This document shows positions 7,340 to 14,347 of a DNA stretch of 30,488 bases, one piece after another. The stretch is from assembly GCA_964427965.1 (NCBI GenBank), contig CAYRWK010000003.1, forward strand, positions 1 to 30,488. The letters run 5' to 3'. The notes under the pieces are model-generated. The model searched no databases. It saw only the letters and a list, made by a program, of their open reading frames with translations, and was not told the DNA's origin. Numbering within the stretch: the stretch's first letter is position 1; every line of letters starts with the position of its first letter. The position numbers were made by a program, and so were the translations under genes. Source of the stretch: CAYRWK01 sp964427965. Its GTDB lineage: Bacteria > Patescibacteriota > WWE3 > UBA101185 > UBA10185.

Positions 7340-8846
7340 TGGACAACCCTTTCTTTTGAAGGTTTTCAAGGTAGTCCTTAATAATCATAGTAGCCTTGCA
7401 ATCGTCCTCATTGTATTCAAGGATTCGGTTCAAATCCTTTTTATCATTGGTTTGTAAATAGTGGTTGTACCATTGAATAGATTCAGCACCAGAAGGGGAT
7501 TTATCTCTCCACTTGAATCCAAGATATTGGGCTATAGCCTTCAAGGAGTAACTTCCCAGGGGCCAGTCGGTACTTTTGCTTATTAAGTGTGTATAAAGAT
7601 CAACGGCTTTGGTTGGATCAAAGAAATTATCGAGTTCTTCGTCTGTAACAACATTTGGATATGTTTCGCGCATTTTCCTATAGGTGGTTTTTTCATGGGG
7701 GGCATAGTAATAGACTGCATAATCATCTTTGGGTAAAGAGCGAATATAAGCCCAAAACTCCGACCAAGCTTTTTCTTCTGCGTCAGGGCTGTTATTTTCC
7801 GCAACAAAGGGCACAAAGCGCTCCTTATTACCTACACGTTCGTAGACCCCATGAAGATATACCAATTCCTGTGTTGGATCGTCTTCAATATCGAAAAAAA
7901 GTTCATATGTTTTCTGTGGAAAGTCAAATCGTTTATAAATAACAGGAGATGCTTTGGTGTGCAGCATCAAGGCACGTCTTACAACCTTTTGTATGGTTTT
8001 TTCACCTATACCGTATAAGAAATTTTTGTCCAAAAGCTTCTTTTCGAAAATGTTTGGTAAATTAATACCGATAATATCCACTACTTTTTCAATACCTAAG
8101 TCTTCATTTATCTTGTCTCTTCTGCTTCTGCCAAGAGAGAAAAGCGCTGTAAGATCATCGCTATCCTCAACCCATTTTTTACAGCTTTTATACCAGGGAC
8201 AAAGTTTGCAGATTCCAGATAAAGCTGGTTTATTTTGTGTTTTGTTTTCTAACAGATATTGAACTTCATTTCTTGTTTCAAAATAGTATACCCACCAAGT
8301 GTTTTTATTCCGTACACTAATTTCCTGAGTAAAGTCATAGACAATTTCTTTTCTATGAATATCAATAATTAGCCCTTTGTCCAAATTCGCAAAACCTAGT
8401 TTCTTTAGTATTTCCACATAATGACACAGCTGTATGGCGTAATGTTTTTTATATTTTTGATCGTCTTCTTCCTCAGAACCTTCATACCCACGTCCGCTTT
8501 TTATATCTAGAGGCATATACATGCCATCGGACTTTCTTTTAAGCAAATCAGGAATTCCTAATAGATTTTCTGAGATCAGAACTCCTTGGAAAATCAACTC
8601 TGTACCTTTTTTCATCTCAGAAAGTGTTTTTTCAAAGCGCTCTTGTAACGTACCAGCGGACAGGTCTATAAATTCACCGAAAGTTGCTATAACGTTTTTT
8701 TCGTGTTGGGCACCTTTATCCCAAAGCAGCTGAACAAATGGGTTAGGTTCTGGATTTTTTTCCTCTTGAGTGCCGTGTTTATCCCTCCATACTCTATGGG
8801 GGCACTGTGTATAGTTATATAAGGCCGATGCTGTAATATATTCCAT
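7332..8846 (-). CDS. TM0106-type RecB/RNase H-like nuclease
   Basis: The 504-residue protein matches the TM0106 (RecB-like plus RNase H-like) architecture. Residues 1-230 form a PD-(D/E)XK domain with GIPD (Asp100), LDIKSG (Asp114, Lys116) and Gln139. Cys15 with CKLCPWYKSC (Cys213, 216, 222) gives the one-plus-three Fe-S pattern. A helix-hairpin-helix-like LYGIGEKTIQKVV follows (about 278-290). The C-terminal third is a DnaQ/YprB-like exonuclease fold with FFDIEDD (Asp319, Glu321) and a late YNEDDC. Both nuclease domains keep their acidic residues. It starts 16 nt after the restriction-modification gene and overlaps the next gene by 8 nt. In vivo role is unknown for the family; context says DNA processing in defence. 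Confidence 0.85.
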   Translation of the reverse strand: MEYITASALYNYTQCPHRVWRDKHGTQEEKNPEPNPFVQLLWDKGAQHEKNVIATFGEFIDLSAGTLQERFEKTLSEMKKGTELIFQGVLISENLLGIPDLLKRKSDGMYMPLDIKSGRGYEGSEEEDDQKYKKHYAIQLCHYVEILKKLGFANLDKGLIIDIHRKEIVYDFTQEISVRNKNTWWVYYFETRNEVQYLLENKTQNKPALSGICKLCPWYKSCKKWVEDSDDLTALFSLGRSRRDKINEDLGIEKVVDIIGINLPNIFEKKLLDKNFLYGIGEKTIQKVVRRALMLHTKASPVIYKRFDFPQKTYELFFDIEDDPTQELVYLHGVYERVGNKERFVPFVAENNSPDAEEKAWSEFWAYIRSLPKDDYAVYYYAPHEKTTYRKMRETYPNVVTDEELDNFFDPTKAVDLYTHLISKSTDWPLGSYSLKAIAQYLGFKWRDKSPSGAESIQWYNHYLQTNDKKDLNRILEYNEDDCKATMIIKDYLENLQKKGLSNE

Positions 8847-8862
8847 ATTTATGGGCAGAAAC

Positions 8863-11800
8863 TTATTGATCTACTATTTGATCAATTTGCTTCATGATTT
8901 TAATTGTCTCGTTGATGGCTACAATGATTTTTTGATAATGCTCGATGTCCTCGTTATTCAATTTCCTGCCCTTTCTGTCTTTGAGCCACTTTTGGGCAGG
9001 CTGATATCCACCGATGTAAAAATCCCAAACAATTTCAGGTACGTTACCAAAATATTGGCTCTTGTTCACATATACGTTTCCATTGGTGTAGCTAGGTACC
9101 TGCTCTATAGTATCCGTGCCCTGAACAGAATATGTCGTGATATACTCTGCCTCATTTGAAAAGTCCATCAGGTGAAGTTTCTGAAGTTTTAGACCCAAAT
9201 CAGCCAACTTTTGATAAGTAGCAGTGTTATTCGGGTAAGTAATTCTTGGAAAGTCGCCCTTTAAGAACCTGTTATATTTTTGTCTATAGCTATTGGAGTA
9301 CAAGATAGCGTATATGTAATCTGACAGTTGTCTTGGCAAAGTCTCGCCTATGGTGGATTCGATCTTGCGAAATATATCTTCGTTTAAGTTAGGAGTAAAC
9401 TGGTTATTTTGGTCGTGCAAAAATAGCGGGAACACGGCCGATTGGGTACTGGACTCACCCAGCTTTGCCTCTGTAATACAATTCGTAATAAAGAAGTGAT
9501 CTGCTGTAGGATTTTTATTCGAACGTGCTGTTACTATCCCAATATTGCCCTCGTGTAAGAGATGAGCCATAACCGACTTTCTAGATCTTTCAATTAAGTC
9601 GTCATGATAATAAATATATCTAGTGTCGAACGGTCTGTAGTTTATTTTTGCTATATACGCATCGTTGTATTGGTGGTTGTGAGCTATCTCGATTTTCCAT
9701 TTTAGAGTGTCTCTTAACTTATATTTGGCTTTTGCATCCTGGAGTGAGATGTTAAGAAAATCCTGAATTCGTTTAGATAAAACTTCCCTGTCCATATCAA
9801 TAACAAAATCGTCTCTTGAGGTCACAATACCCACACTCGAAACTGGGAATAATTCGTTTATGGAAAAGCCTTTGGAGTATTCGTTGTAAAGTGAGTCGTC
9901 TCTAGCAACCCATTCATAGTTTGGTTTTGACGGACTTATTTTTGCCCATTTAACCGTACTTAAGATATGCTTGTTAAGAAATTGAAATTTATAAGCACGT
10001 TTCCCGTACAAATCCGCATGGAATACCTCTGCCAACTCCTTACTTTGTGAATGTTTCTTGACCCCAATAAGTATAGCCACTCCAGTTTTTATGTTGAACA
10101 CGTTTTGATCTTCAGAACCATCTGGTGCCCTTTCTTTTTTATTGGCGTTGCCATGTAAATCAAGCACATACAGCTGATCAAATGTCTTCATCAAGTGATA
10201 ACGCATTCCTCTAAATGTGGGGTTATCAATATAGCCGTGTGCCGTAATCATTGCCAATACCCCCTCACCCGTTTTCTCAATCATGCTTTCCGCTAGTCTA
10301 ATGAATTTAACGTAGTCATCGTTTAGCCACTTGGAATTTCTTTCTTGAAGTTTCCCACCCTCGGGTTCCTTTTTGTATACATCATGACCTTTATACTGCT
10401 TGTTACTCGATTCACCAGAGTAAGGAGGATTGCCAACTACAACCATGATTGGTGTCTTGTTTTTAATAACCGAAGCTTCCTTCGACTCGTCTGCGATACT
10501 CTCTGCCAAACCGAATGCAAACATGTCAGTTTGCTTTGTACTTTCCTCCAACGAGTTTGTTAGATATATCCCTAAACGTCTATGAAAATCCCAAAACCCA
10601 GTTTTCCTAAAGGCAATACCCAACTTCAAGTGGGCTATTGTATAAGGAGCCATCATCAACTCAAATCCATGTAATCTTGGTAACAACTCTCTATGTACAT
10701 AGGTTGGCCATCGTCCCTCTTGGCCACTTTTCTTGAATCTAGCGTATATGTTATCAATAATTGCACTGATAAATGTGCCTGTGCCAGAAGCGGGATCAAG
10801 GATTTGAACACGGTGTGTGGAATTATCATTCTTAGCAGTATCCGCTATTCCATCAGCAAGACTGTAACCTGTCTTTAATACCTCATCAACTGATTTTATT
10901 ATGAATTGAACAACAGGTTGTGGGGTATAGTAGGCACCCATCCGTTTTCTCAGTTCAGGATCATACTCCTTCAAAAAATCTTCGTAGAAGTGAATAACGG
11001 GATCTGGTCCTTCCTGATCCACCAGCCCATGTCCATTTTTGAAGTATTCTTCCATGAGTTTAGCAACATCTGCATGAGAAAAAACCTCGCATAATTCGTC
11101 TACAATGTATTTGAGACGTTTATCAAAATCCGCTCCCACAATGTGATCAAAAAAGTGTCTTAACAGTGGGTTTGAGTTTGGAATTAATTCCCTAGCTTCC
11201 TGTCTTGAGAAGTTCCCAAGAGATTTATCATGATAACGTGCTACGAATAAACCATATACTAATGTCTGGGCATACATATCCGAAAAGGTTTCTATAGTTA
11301 GGTCGTGTACTAGCAGTTTTTTAAGTGTTTTATACAAGCGTACCAGATCAGTATTATTGTCGATTTCGTTGGCTAGAAACAGGCGTATGTTGTCTCTTAT
11401 TCTTTGCGCCTTACCACCCATGATTTTTGAAAGGTGTGTACCAGAACGAATGGGTTCCTTATGGGATTGTGAGAAGTCCAAGAGCGTTTGTGCAAGATAG
11501 TCGTAATTATTTTCCAAGGGTTCGATGGACCTGTCCTTTACATCATAGTTGGCGATTTTTATGGGGTCACAATAGCGTATTCCGTTCCTATAGAGTCTAA
11601 ATTCCAGATAATCGGTCAGAACTAGATTAGCGTACCCAAAATACCTCGTCATTTGGTTCGAGTTTTCAATCTTATCTAATGGTGTACCAATGTTTTTAGT
11701 TTCTATATACAGTATTGGAATTTCTTTGTTGTAAACTATAAAATCGGGTTTATTACCTTTTTCTGCTCTGGTATCGTGTCCTATTCTATCCATACCTATA

Positions 11801-11919
11801 GTTCCAAAAATACCTTTTAATAAAATTTCGAAGTCCGTGCGGTATCCCATTTCACTTGTTTCCAAATGTGGAAATTTTAGTGTGATGGATTTTACATAGT
11901 CCTCTAGGAAATTTTTCAT
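8863..11919 (-). CDS. Type ISP-like restriction-modification enzyme without helicase motor
   Basis: The 1018-residue protein starts at ATG 11919, 6 nt after a TATAAT, in preference to an in-frame ATG five codons upstream. Domains: an N-terminal PD-(D/E)XK nuclease (Asp59, IETK with Glu73 and Lys75); a helical linker; an adenine-N6 methyltransferase with RMGAYYTPQPVVQFI, motif I DPASGTGTF (Asp375) and motif IV NPPY (497-500); and a C-terminal specificity domain ending GGYQPAQKWLKDRKGRKL, like LlaBIII-type ISP enzymes. The LlaBIII family usually has an SF2 helicase between nuclease and methyltransferase (about 1,570 residues); no Walker A is present here. It leads the four-gene operon and would both modify and cut DNA. 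Confidence 0.9.
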   Translation of the reverse strand: MKNFLEDYVKSITLKFPHLETSEMGYRTDFEILLKGIFGTIGMDRIGHDTRAEKGNKPDFIVYNKEIPILYIETKNIGTPLDKIENSNQMTRYFGYANLVLTDYLEFRLYRNGIRYCDPIKIANYDVKDRSIEPLENNYDYLAQTLLDFSQSHKEPIRSGTHLSKIMGGKAQRIRDNIRLFLANEIDNNTDLVRLYKTLKKLLVHDLTIETFSDMYAQTLVYGLFVARYHDKSLGNFSRQEARELIPNSNPLLRHFFDHIVGADFDKRLKYIVDELCEVFSHADVAKLMEEYFKNGHGLVDQEGPDPVIHFYEDFLKEYDPELRKRMGAYYTPQPVVQFIIKSVDEVLKTGYSLADGIADTAKNDNSTHRVQILDPASGTGTFISAIIDNIYARFKKSGQEGRWPTYVHRELLPRLHGFELMMAPYTIAHLKLGIAFRKTGFWDFHRRLGIYLTNSLEESTKQTDMFAFGLAESIADESKEASVIKNKTPIMVVVGNPPYSGESSNKQYKGHDVYKKEPEGGKLQERNSKWLNDDYVKFIRLAESMIEKTGEGVLAMITAHGYIDNPTFRGMRYHLMKTFDQLYVLDLHGNANKKERAPDGSEDQNVFNIKTGVAILIGVKKHSQSKELAEVFHADLYGKRAYKFQFLNKHILSTVKWAKISPSKPNYEWVARDDSLYNEYSKGFSINELFPVSSVGIVTSRDDFVIDMDREVLSKRIQDFLNISLQDAKAKYKLRDTLKWKIEIAHNHQYNDAYIAKINYRPFDTRYIYYHDDLIERSRKSVMAHLLHEGNIGIVTARSNKNPTADHFFITNCITEAKLGESSTQSAVFPLFLHDQNNQFTPNLNEDIFRKIESTIGETLPRQLSDYIYAILYSNSYRQKYNRFLKGDFPRITYPNNTATYQKLADLGLKLQKLHLMDFSNEAEYITTYSVQGTDTIEQVPSYTNGNVYVNKSQYFGNVPEIVWDFYIGGYQPAQKWLKDRKGRKLNNEDIEHYQKIIVAINETIKIMKQIDQIVDQ

Positions 11920-11925
11920 AAGCTG

Positions 11926-11931
11926 ATTATA
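11926..11931 (-). promoter_or_regulatory. -10 box of the defence operon
   Basis: TATAAT on the minus strand, 6 nt before the ATG at 11919. It is the only convincing -10 found ahead of the four-gene operon, and the gaps inside the operon hold no further one. Confidence 0.6.
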
Positions 11932-12004
11932 CACGTAAACATATACTTAAATCATTGATTTGACCTCAGCTGCAACATTTAAAATACCAAGAAATATCTT
12001 GATC

Positions 12005-12325
12005 TTACTGATTAAGTAGGCGGGAAACCAAAGACACTATCAAAAGAATAGGCATGCCAATTATAGTTTTTCTAATGAATTTATTCTTGTTCCAACCTTC
12101 AGCAAACTGTAACGGCAGCGTAAAGATAGACGTAAATAGGAATCCACCCGTTAAACCTCCCAATACCCTAGCAATATGGTCGCTGGGATATATACCCCCT
12201 GGAGTTATGATTGATGCTACGAGTGCTAACACAGCAGACAAAAGGAGAGAGGCATATTCCAACCAAGAGAAATGCGGTTTATTATCACCAACTATTGTAT
12301 CCACGTAAGAATTTTTATTAGACAT
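12005..12325 (-). CDS. Small membrane protein
   Basis: A 106-residue protein with a polar N-terminus and two or three hydrophobic segments: ASLLLSAVLALVASIITPGG, ARVLGGLTGGFLFTSIFTL and TIIGMPILLIVSLV, separated by a charged GWNKNKF turn. It matches no family I recognise. It follows a long, highly paired 5' region (12339-12466) and is divergent from the HTH gene. It has its own gap from the restriction operon (70 nt), so it may share the defence transcript only by read-through from upstream. A membrane accessory role in defence or a superinfection-type function is possible but not shown. Confidence 0.55.
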   Translation of the reverse strand: MSNKNSYVDTIVGDNKPHFSWLEYASLLLSAVLALVASIITPGGIYPSDHIARVLGGLTGGFLFTSIFTLPLQFAEGWNKNKFIRKTIIGMPILLIVSLVSRLLNQ

Positions 12326-12338
12326 AATTTTTCTTTCT

Positions 12339-12466
12339 GGGATTGAGTGTTATGAGAAACAACACAATCCCTTCGCTAGCTGGTAAACCTTGCGGATTAC
12401 CCATGTGAGTTTCCCCACACGACCCGATAGAGTGGCTAAACGAAGGGATTTCGTTTCTCTATCGGG
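12339..12466. ncRNA. Interleaved inverted repeats, putative structured RNA
   Basis: A compact hairpin covers 12423-12466: outer arms CCCGATAGAG/CTCTATCGGG (12423-12432, 12457-12466) and an inner AAACGAA/TTCGTTT stem (12438-12444, 12450-12456) with a 5-nt bulge and GGGAT loop. The loop and flank also match AATCCCTTCG at 12366-12375, which itself can pair with GGGATTG at 12339-12345. The pairings are mutually competing or pseudoknotted. Strand is undetermined: minus would make it the leader of the small membrane protein gene; plus would make it an independent RNA. No T tract follows on either side. Confidence 0.45.
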
Positions 12467-12522
12467 ATTTAGCACCATGCCTTAAAAATTTTGTTTCAAG
12501 GTTTAGGTGACTACATATTCAG

Positions 12523-12534
12523 TTATACGTATAA
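12523..12534. promoter_or_regulatory. Palindromic divergent promoter/operator
   Basis: TTATACGTATAA is a perfect 12-bp palindrome that contains -10-like hexamers in both directions (TATAAT at 12530-12535 on plus, TATAAC on minus). It sits between the divergent membrane-protein and HTH genes and could bind a dimeric regulator. Confidence 0.35.
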
Positions 12535-12562
12535 TTTAACACATTTTTGTTGTGAAGTGATT

Positions 12563-12568
12563 TATAAT
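12563..12568 (+). promoter_or_regulatory. -10 box of the HTH gene
   Basis: TATAAT, then 6 nt, then ATG 12575, predicting a leaderless transcript. Confidence 0.55.
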
Positions 12569-12574
12569 ACGCTT

Positions 12575-12937
12575 ATGTCAGGTAGACCTTCTAAAATGAC
12601 AGAAACAAGACTCGGAAAACTAAGACAGGCATTTATGCTAGGCTGTAGTGACGTTGAAGCTTGTCTTTATGCGAATATCCACCCAGATACCTTGTACGCA
12701 TATCAGTCAAAAAATCCAAAGTATTCCGAGGAAAAAGAGCGTTTGAAAATGAACCCAGTACTCATGGCAAGACAAACGGTTATTAAAGCTATTGGTACAG
12801 ACGCGAAAATTGCCTTGAAATTCTTAGAGAGAAAAAAGAAGGATGAATTTTCTCCAAAACAGTCCATAGACATTAACGATAATGCCGAGCCTATAACTGG
12901 TATCACTTATCTCGTACCTGAAGGCTATACCTTATAA
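12575..12937 (+). CDS. HTH protein resembling a small terminase subunit
   Basis: The ATG at 12575 lies 6 nt after TATAAT and gives a 120-residue protein; the longer frame from 12491 runs through the promoter. It begins SGRPSKMTETRLGKLRQAF, followed by a helix-turn-helix stretch (GCSDVEACLYANIHPDTLYAYQ, about residues 25-46), a basic/acidic helical part with VLMARQTVIKAIG and a LKFLERKKKDEF segment. This arrangement resembles phBC6A51-type small terminase or phage DNA-binding proteins, which are often found without any other phage genes. It may be a regulator of the element or a packaging remnant; with no large terminase nearby, a DNA-binding regulator is more likely. Confidence 0.6.
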   Translation: MSGRPSKMTETRLGKLRQAFMLGCSDVEACLYANIHPDTLYAYQSKNPKYSEEKERLKMNPVLMARQTVIKAIGTDAKIALKFLERKKKDEFSPKQSIDINDNAEPITGITYLVPEGYTL

Positions 12938-12969
12938 GTAATCGTATTTTTTCCTGCCCGTTGTATTGA

Positions 12970-12991
12970 TATAATCGACTTGTCGACTATA
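12970..12991. promoter_or_regulatory. Palindrome over the -10 and start region
   Basis: TATAAT (12970-12975) begins a 22-bp near-perfect palindrome: TATA-a-TCGAC-tt-GTCGA-c-TATA, one mismatched pair apart from the centre. It ends at the A of the ATG at 12991. This is the layout of a repressor site that would block RNA polymerase. Confidence 0.5.
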
Positions 12992-13671
12992 TGGGATATA
13001 GACCAAAGAGCACCGCAAATAAATACCCTGTAACAACGGAGTCTTACAACCGTATGCTCGGTTTGCTCACAAATCCAGATTTCACAAGACTGTGTGAAAA
13101 CATCTCGAAACTTGCAAGTAACGGTACCTTTAAGGAGAAGGTTACAGTACGTATAGATACAAAAAGGATGATTTCCAGTTTTTTATACGAAAATGGATAT
13201 CCGTTGAATTGGGTAACACCAATAAATAATTATATTTCCTCTGGTATGCAAGACCTTGATTTTCCCCTAGATGATGGTATTGAACTTAACGTAGCTGGCA
13301 ACATAATTACGGCAAACAATCCTAGCGAATTATTTTTCTTATTCAAAAAGGATGGGCCGTCTAATGACAAAAAAATCTCGATAGAGATAACTTCAAAATT
13401 GTCATTGAAACGTATTTTGCAATTTATTAATCTCTTTTGGCCTTTTATAGTACGTTTTCAAGAAACAATTGGTTTACCAAATGAGTACAAAGATAAAAAG
13501 GCTAATACCGACGTTGGGTACATTATCTTTTGTATGAAAGAAAAAAGAGGAATGAGTTTTTCTGAAATTGCAGATTCTGAGGAAATGGACGCTCTAGGCA
13601 TAACAGATGAAAACACAGTAAAAACATTGTTTTACAGATACAAAGATCTATTTAACCACACCCATAAATAG
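12991..13671 (+). CDS. Unknown element protein
   Basis: The ATG at 12991 directly follows the palindromic site; there is no Shine-Dalgarno sequence. The 226-residue product has no signal peptide or membrane span and no motif I can name. The middle holds a FLFKKDG...KKISIEITSKLSLKRILQFINLFWPF stretch, and the C-terminal 60 residues (GYIIFCMKEKRGMSFSEIAD, then a helical end NTVKTLFYRYKDLF) look like a winged or other helix-turn-helix domain. This suggests DNA binding, either as the repressor of its own promoter or as a replication or maintenance protein; DnaA-box-like sequences lie just at its 3' end. Confidence 0.5.
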   Translation: MGYRPKSTANKYPVTTESYNRMLGLLTNPDFTRLCENISKLASNGTFKEKVTVRIDTKRMISSFLYENGYPLNWVTPINNYISSGMQDLDFPLDDGIELNVAGNIITANNPSELFFLFKKDGPSNDKKISIEITSKLSLKRILQFINLFWPFIVRFQETIGLPNEYKDKKANTDVGYIIFCMKEKRGMSFSEIADSEEMDALGITDENTVKTLFYRYKDLFNHTHK

Positions 13672-13687
13672 TTGCAATTTATCCACA
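13652..13687 (+). other. Two DnaA-box-like sequences
   Basis: TTATCCACA at 13679-13687 is a perfect DnaA box and TTAACCACA at 13652-13660 differs at one base. They straddle the end of the unknown element gene. Two boxes are too few to call an origin; recorded because this is a potentially circular element. Confidence 0.25.
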
Positions 13688-13824
13688 TGTAACTGCAACT
13701 GACTCACTCATATTTTCCTGATAGTTTTTCCCTGTAGGGGCTGCACAGCGCCTGGCTCCACCAAAGTGTGAACAGTAAGAGAGCATAGCTGTGTCTGACT
13801 CATCTATACCTGATTGGCCGATGA

Positions 13825-13889
13825 CCTGGACAACATTCCAGGAGGGGCAACATCTATCAGGGCAGATAGATCAGGGAACTGGGTTCCAG
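13825..13889. other. Cluster of short inverted repeats upstream of the RHH gene
   Basis: CCTGG/CCAGG (13825-13829, 13838-13842), ATCTATC/GATAGAT around a 6-nt loop (13852-13858, 13865-13871) and CTGG/CCAG (13879-13882, 13886-13889) lie in tandem before the start at 13899. They could be operator sites for the RHH protein or leader hairpins. An open frame from GTG 13791 also crosses this stretch. Confidence 0.35.
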
Positions 13890-13898
13890 GGAAATAAT

Positions 13899-14093
13899 AT
13901 GAGTCAACAAAGTGACAAAAAGAAGACATTTCAGATACGTTTAGATAGGGGTTGGTGGAAAATCCTGTCTCAGTTAAAAACTAACACTAGGTGGTCATTC
14001 AGAAGCCTTGTAGAGCATGCTTTGGTCGAGATGTATACAGGAAAGTCCACAAAAGAATTGGACAATATATTTGGGGAGAGGGGCAATGCTTAA
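13899..14093 (+). CDS. Ribbon-helix-helix-like small DNA-binding protein
   Basis: The ATG at 13899 has AGGG about 7 nt upstream, giving a 64-residue protein. An upstream GTG at 13791 would add 36 residues but crosses the inverted repeats. The core KKKTFQIRLDRGWWKILSQL followed by TRWSFRSLVEHALVEMY has the strand-helix-turn-helix order of Arc/CopG-type proteins, with a basic strand and two helices. Such proteins bind palindromic operators as dimers. It is coupled to the following 60-residue gene and precedes the recombinase, so it may control excision or copy functions of the element. Confidence 0.6.
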   Translation: MSQQSDKKKTFQIRLDRGWWKILSQLKTNTRWSFRSLVEHALVEMYTGKSTKELDNIFGERGNA

Positions 14094-14268
14094 GCCTGAC
14101 TATTTTAGAAAAAAATACGGGAAAAAACTGGAATGCCTTTCAGATGATCAACTAGCTACGATTCTGGAACAACTATATACGTTAGGAAATGTTCTCACCA
14201 ACAGCTTTGAAACTTTAGAAAAACAACCAATCTTAACAAAACTCAATGCAAATCATATAATATATTAG
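14086..14268 (+). CDS. Small helical protein upstream of the recombinase
   Basis: The ATG at 14086 overlaps the stop of the RHH gene and has GGGGAGAGG just upstream, a strong Shine-Dalgarno match; the longer frame from 14017 is therefore rejected. The 60-residue product (MLKPDYFRKKYGKKLECLSD, then a helix DQLATILEQLYTLGNVL) is of unknown function. Its 3' end contains the promoter of the recombinase leader, and its stop TAG (14266-14268) coincides with the predicted transcription start. By position it could be an excision or directionality factor, but no such motif is visible. Confidence 0.6.
   Translation: MLKPDYFRKKYGKKLECLSDDQLATILEQLYTLGNVLTNSFETLEKQPILTKLNANHIIY
14233..14261 (+). promoter_or_regulatory. 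Promoter of the recombinase leader
   Basis: TTAACA (14233-14238) and TATAAT (14256-14261) with an ideal 17-bp spacer predict a start at about 14268, the first base of the long inverted repeat. Confidence 0.65.
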
Positions 14269-14347
14269 TACCCAATCGAAGATAAACTTTGAAAGACCGT
14301 CTTGGTCAACGAGTTTATCTTGTTGGGTACACCGAGGCGGTCTTTTT
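14268..14347 (+). promoter_or_regulatory. Attenuator-like leader of the recombinase gene
   Basis: Two strong helices compete. Helix 1: GTACCCAA (14268-14275) with 14323-14330, plus AAGATAAACT (14279-14288) with 14312-14321, 18 bp. Helix 2: 14292-14306 with 14331-14345, 15 bp including two G-U pairs, followed by a T tract up to the ATG at 14348. The 5' arm of helix 2 lies in the loop of helix 1, and no linker remains to form both, so they exclude each other. Helix 2 is an intrinsic terminator and also buries GAGG, the only Shine-Dalgarno-like sequence. Helix 1 would act as antiterminator. Confidence 0.55.

Noticed and set aside
7583..7816. Minus-strand 77-codon frame inside the TM0106 gene
   Set aside because: Shadow frame of a well-conserved coding region.
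14268..14347. T-box riboswitch
   Set aside because: GGGTAC-ACCG faintly recalls the T-box bulge, but there is no specifier stem or conserved AGGGTGGNACCGCG, and the downstream gene is a recombinase.
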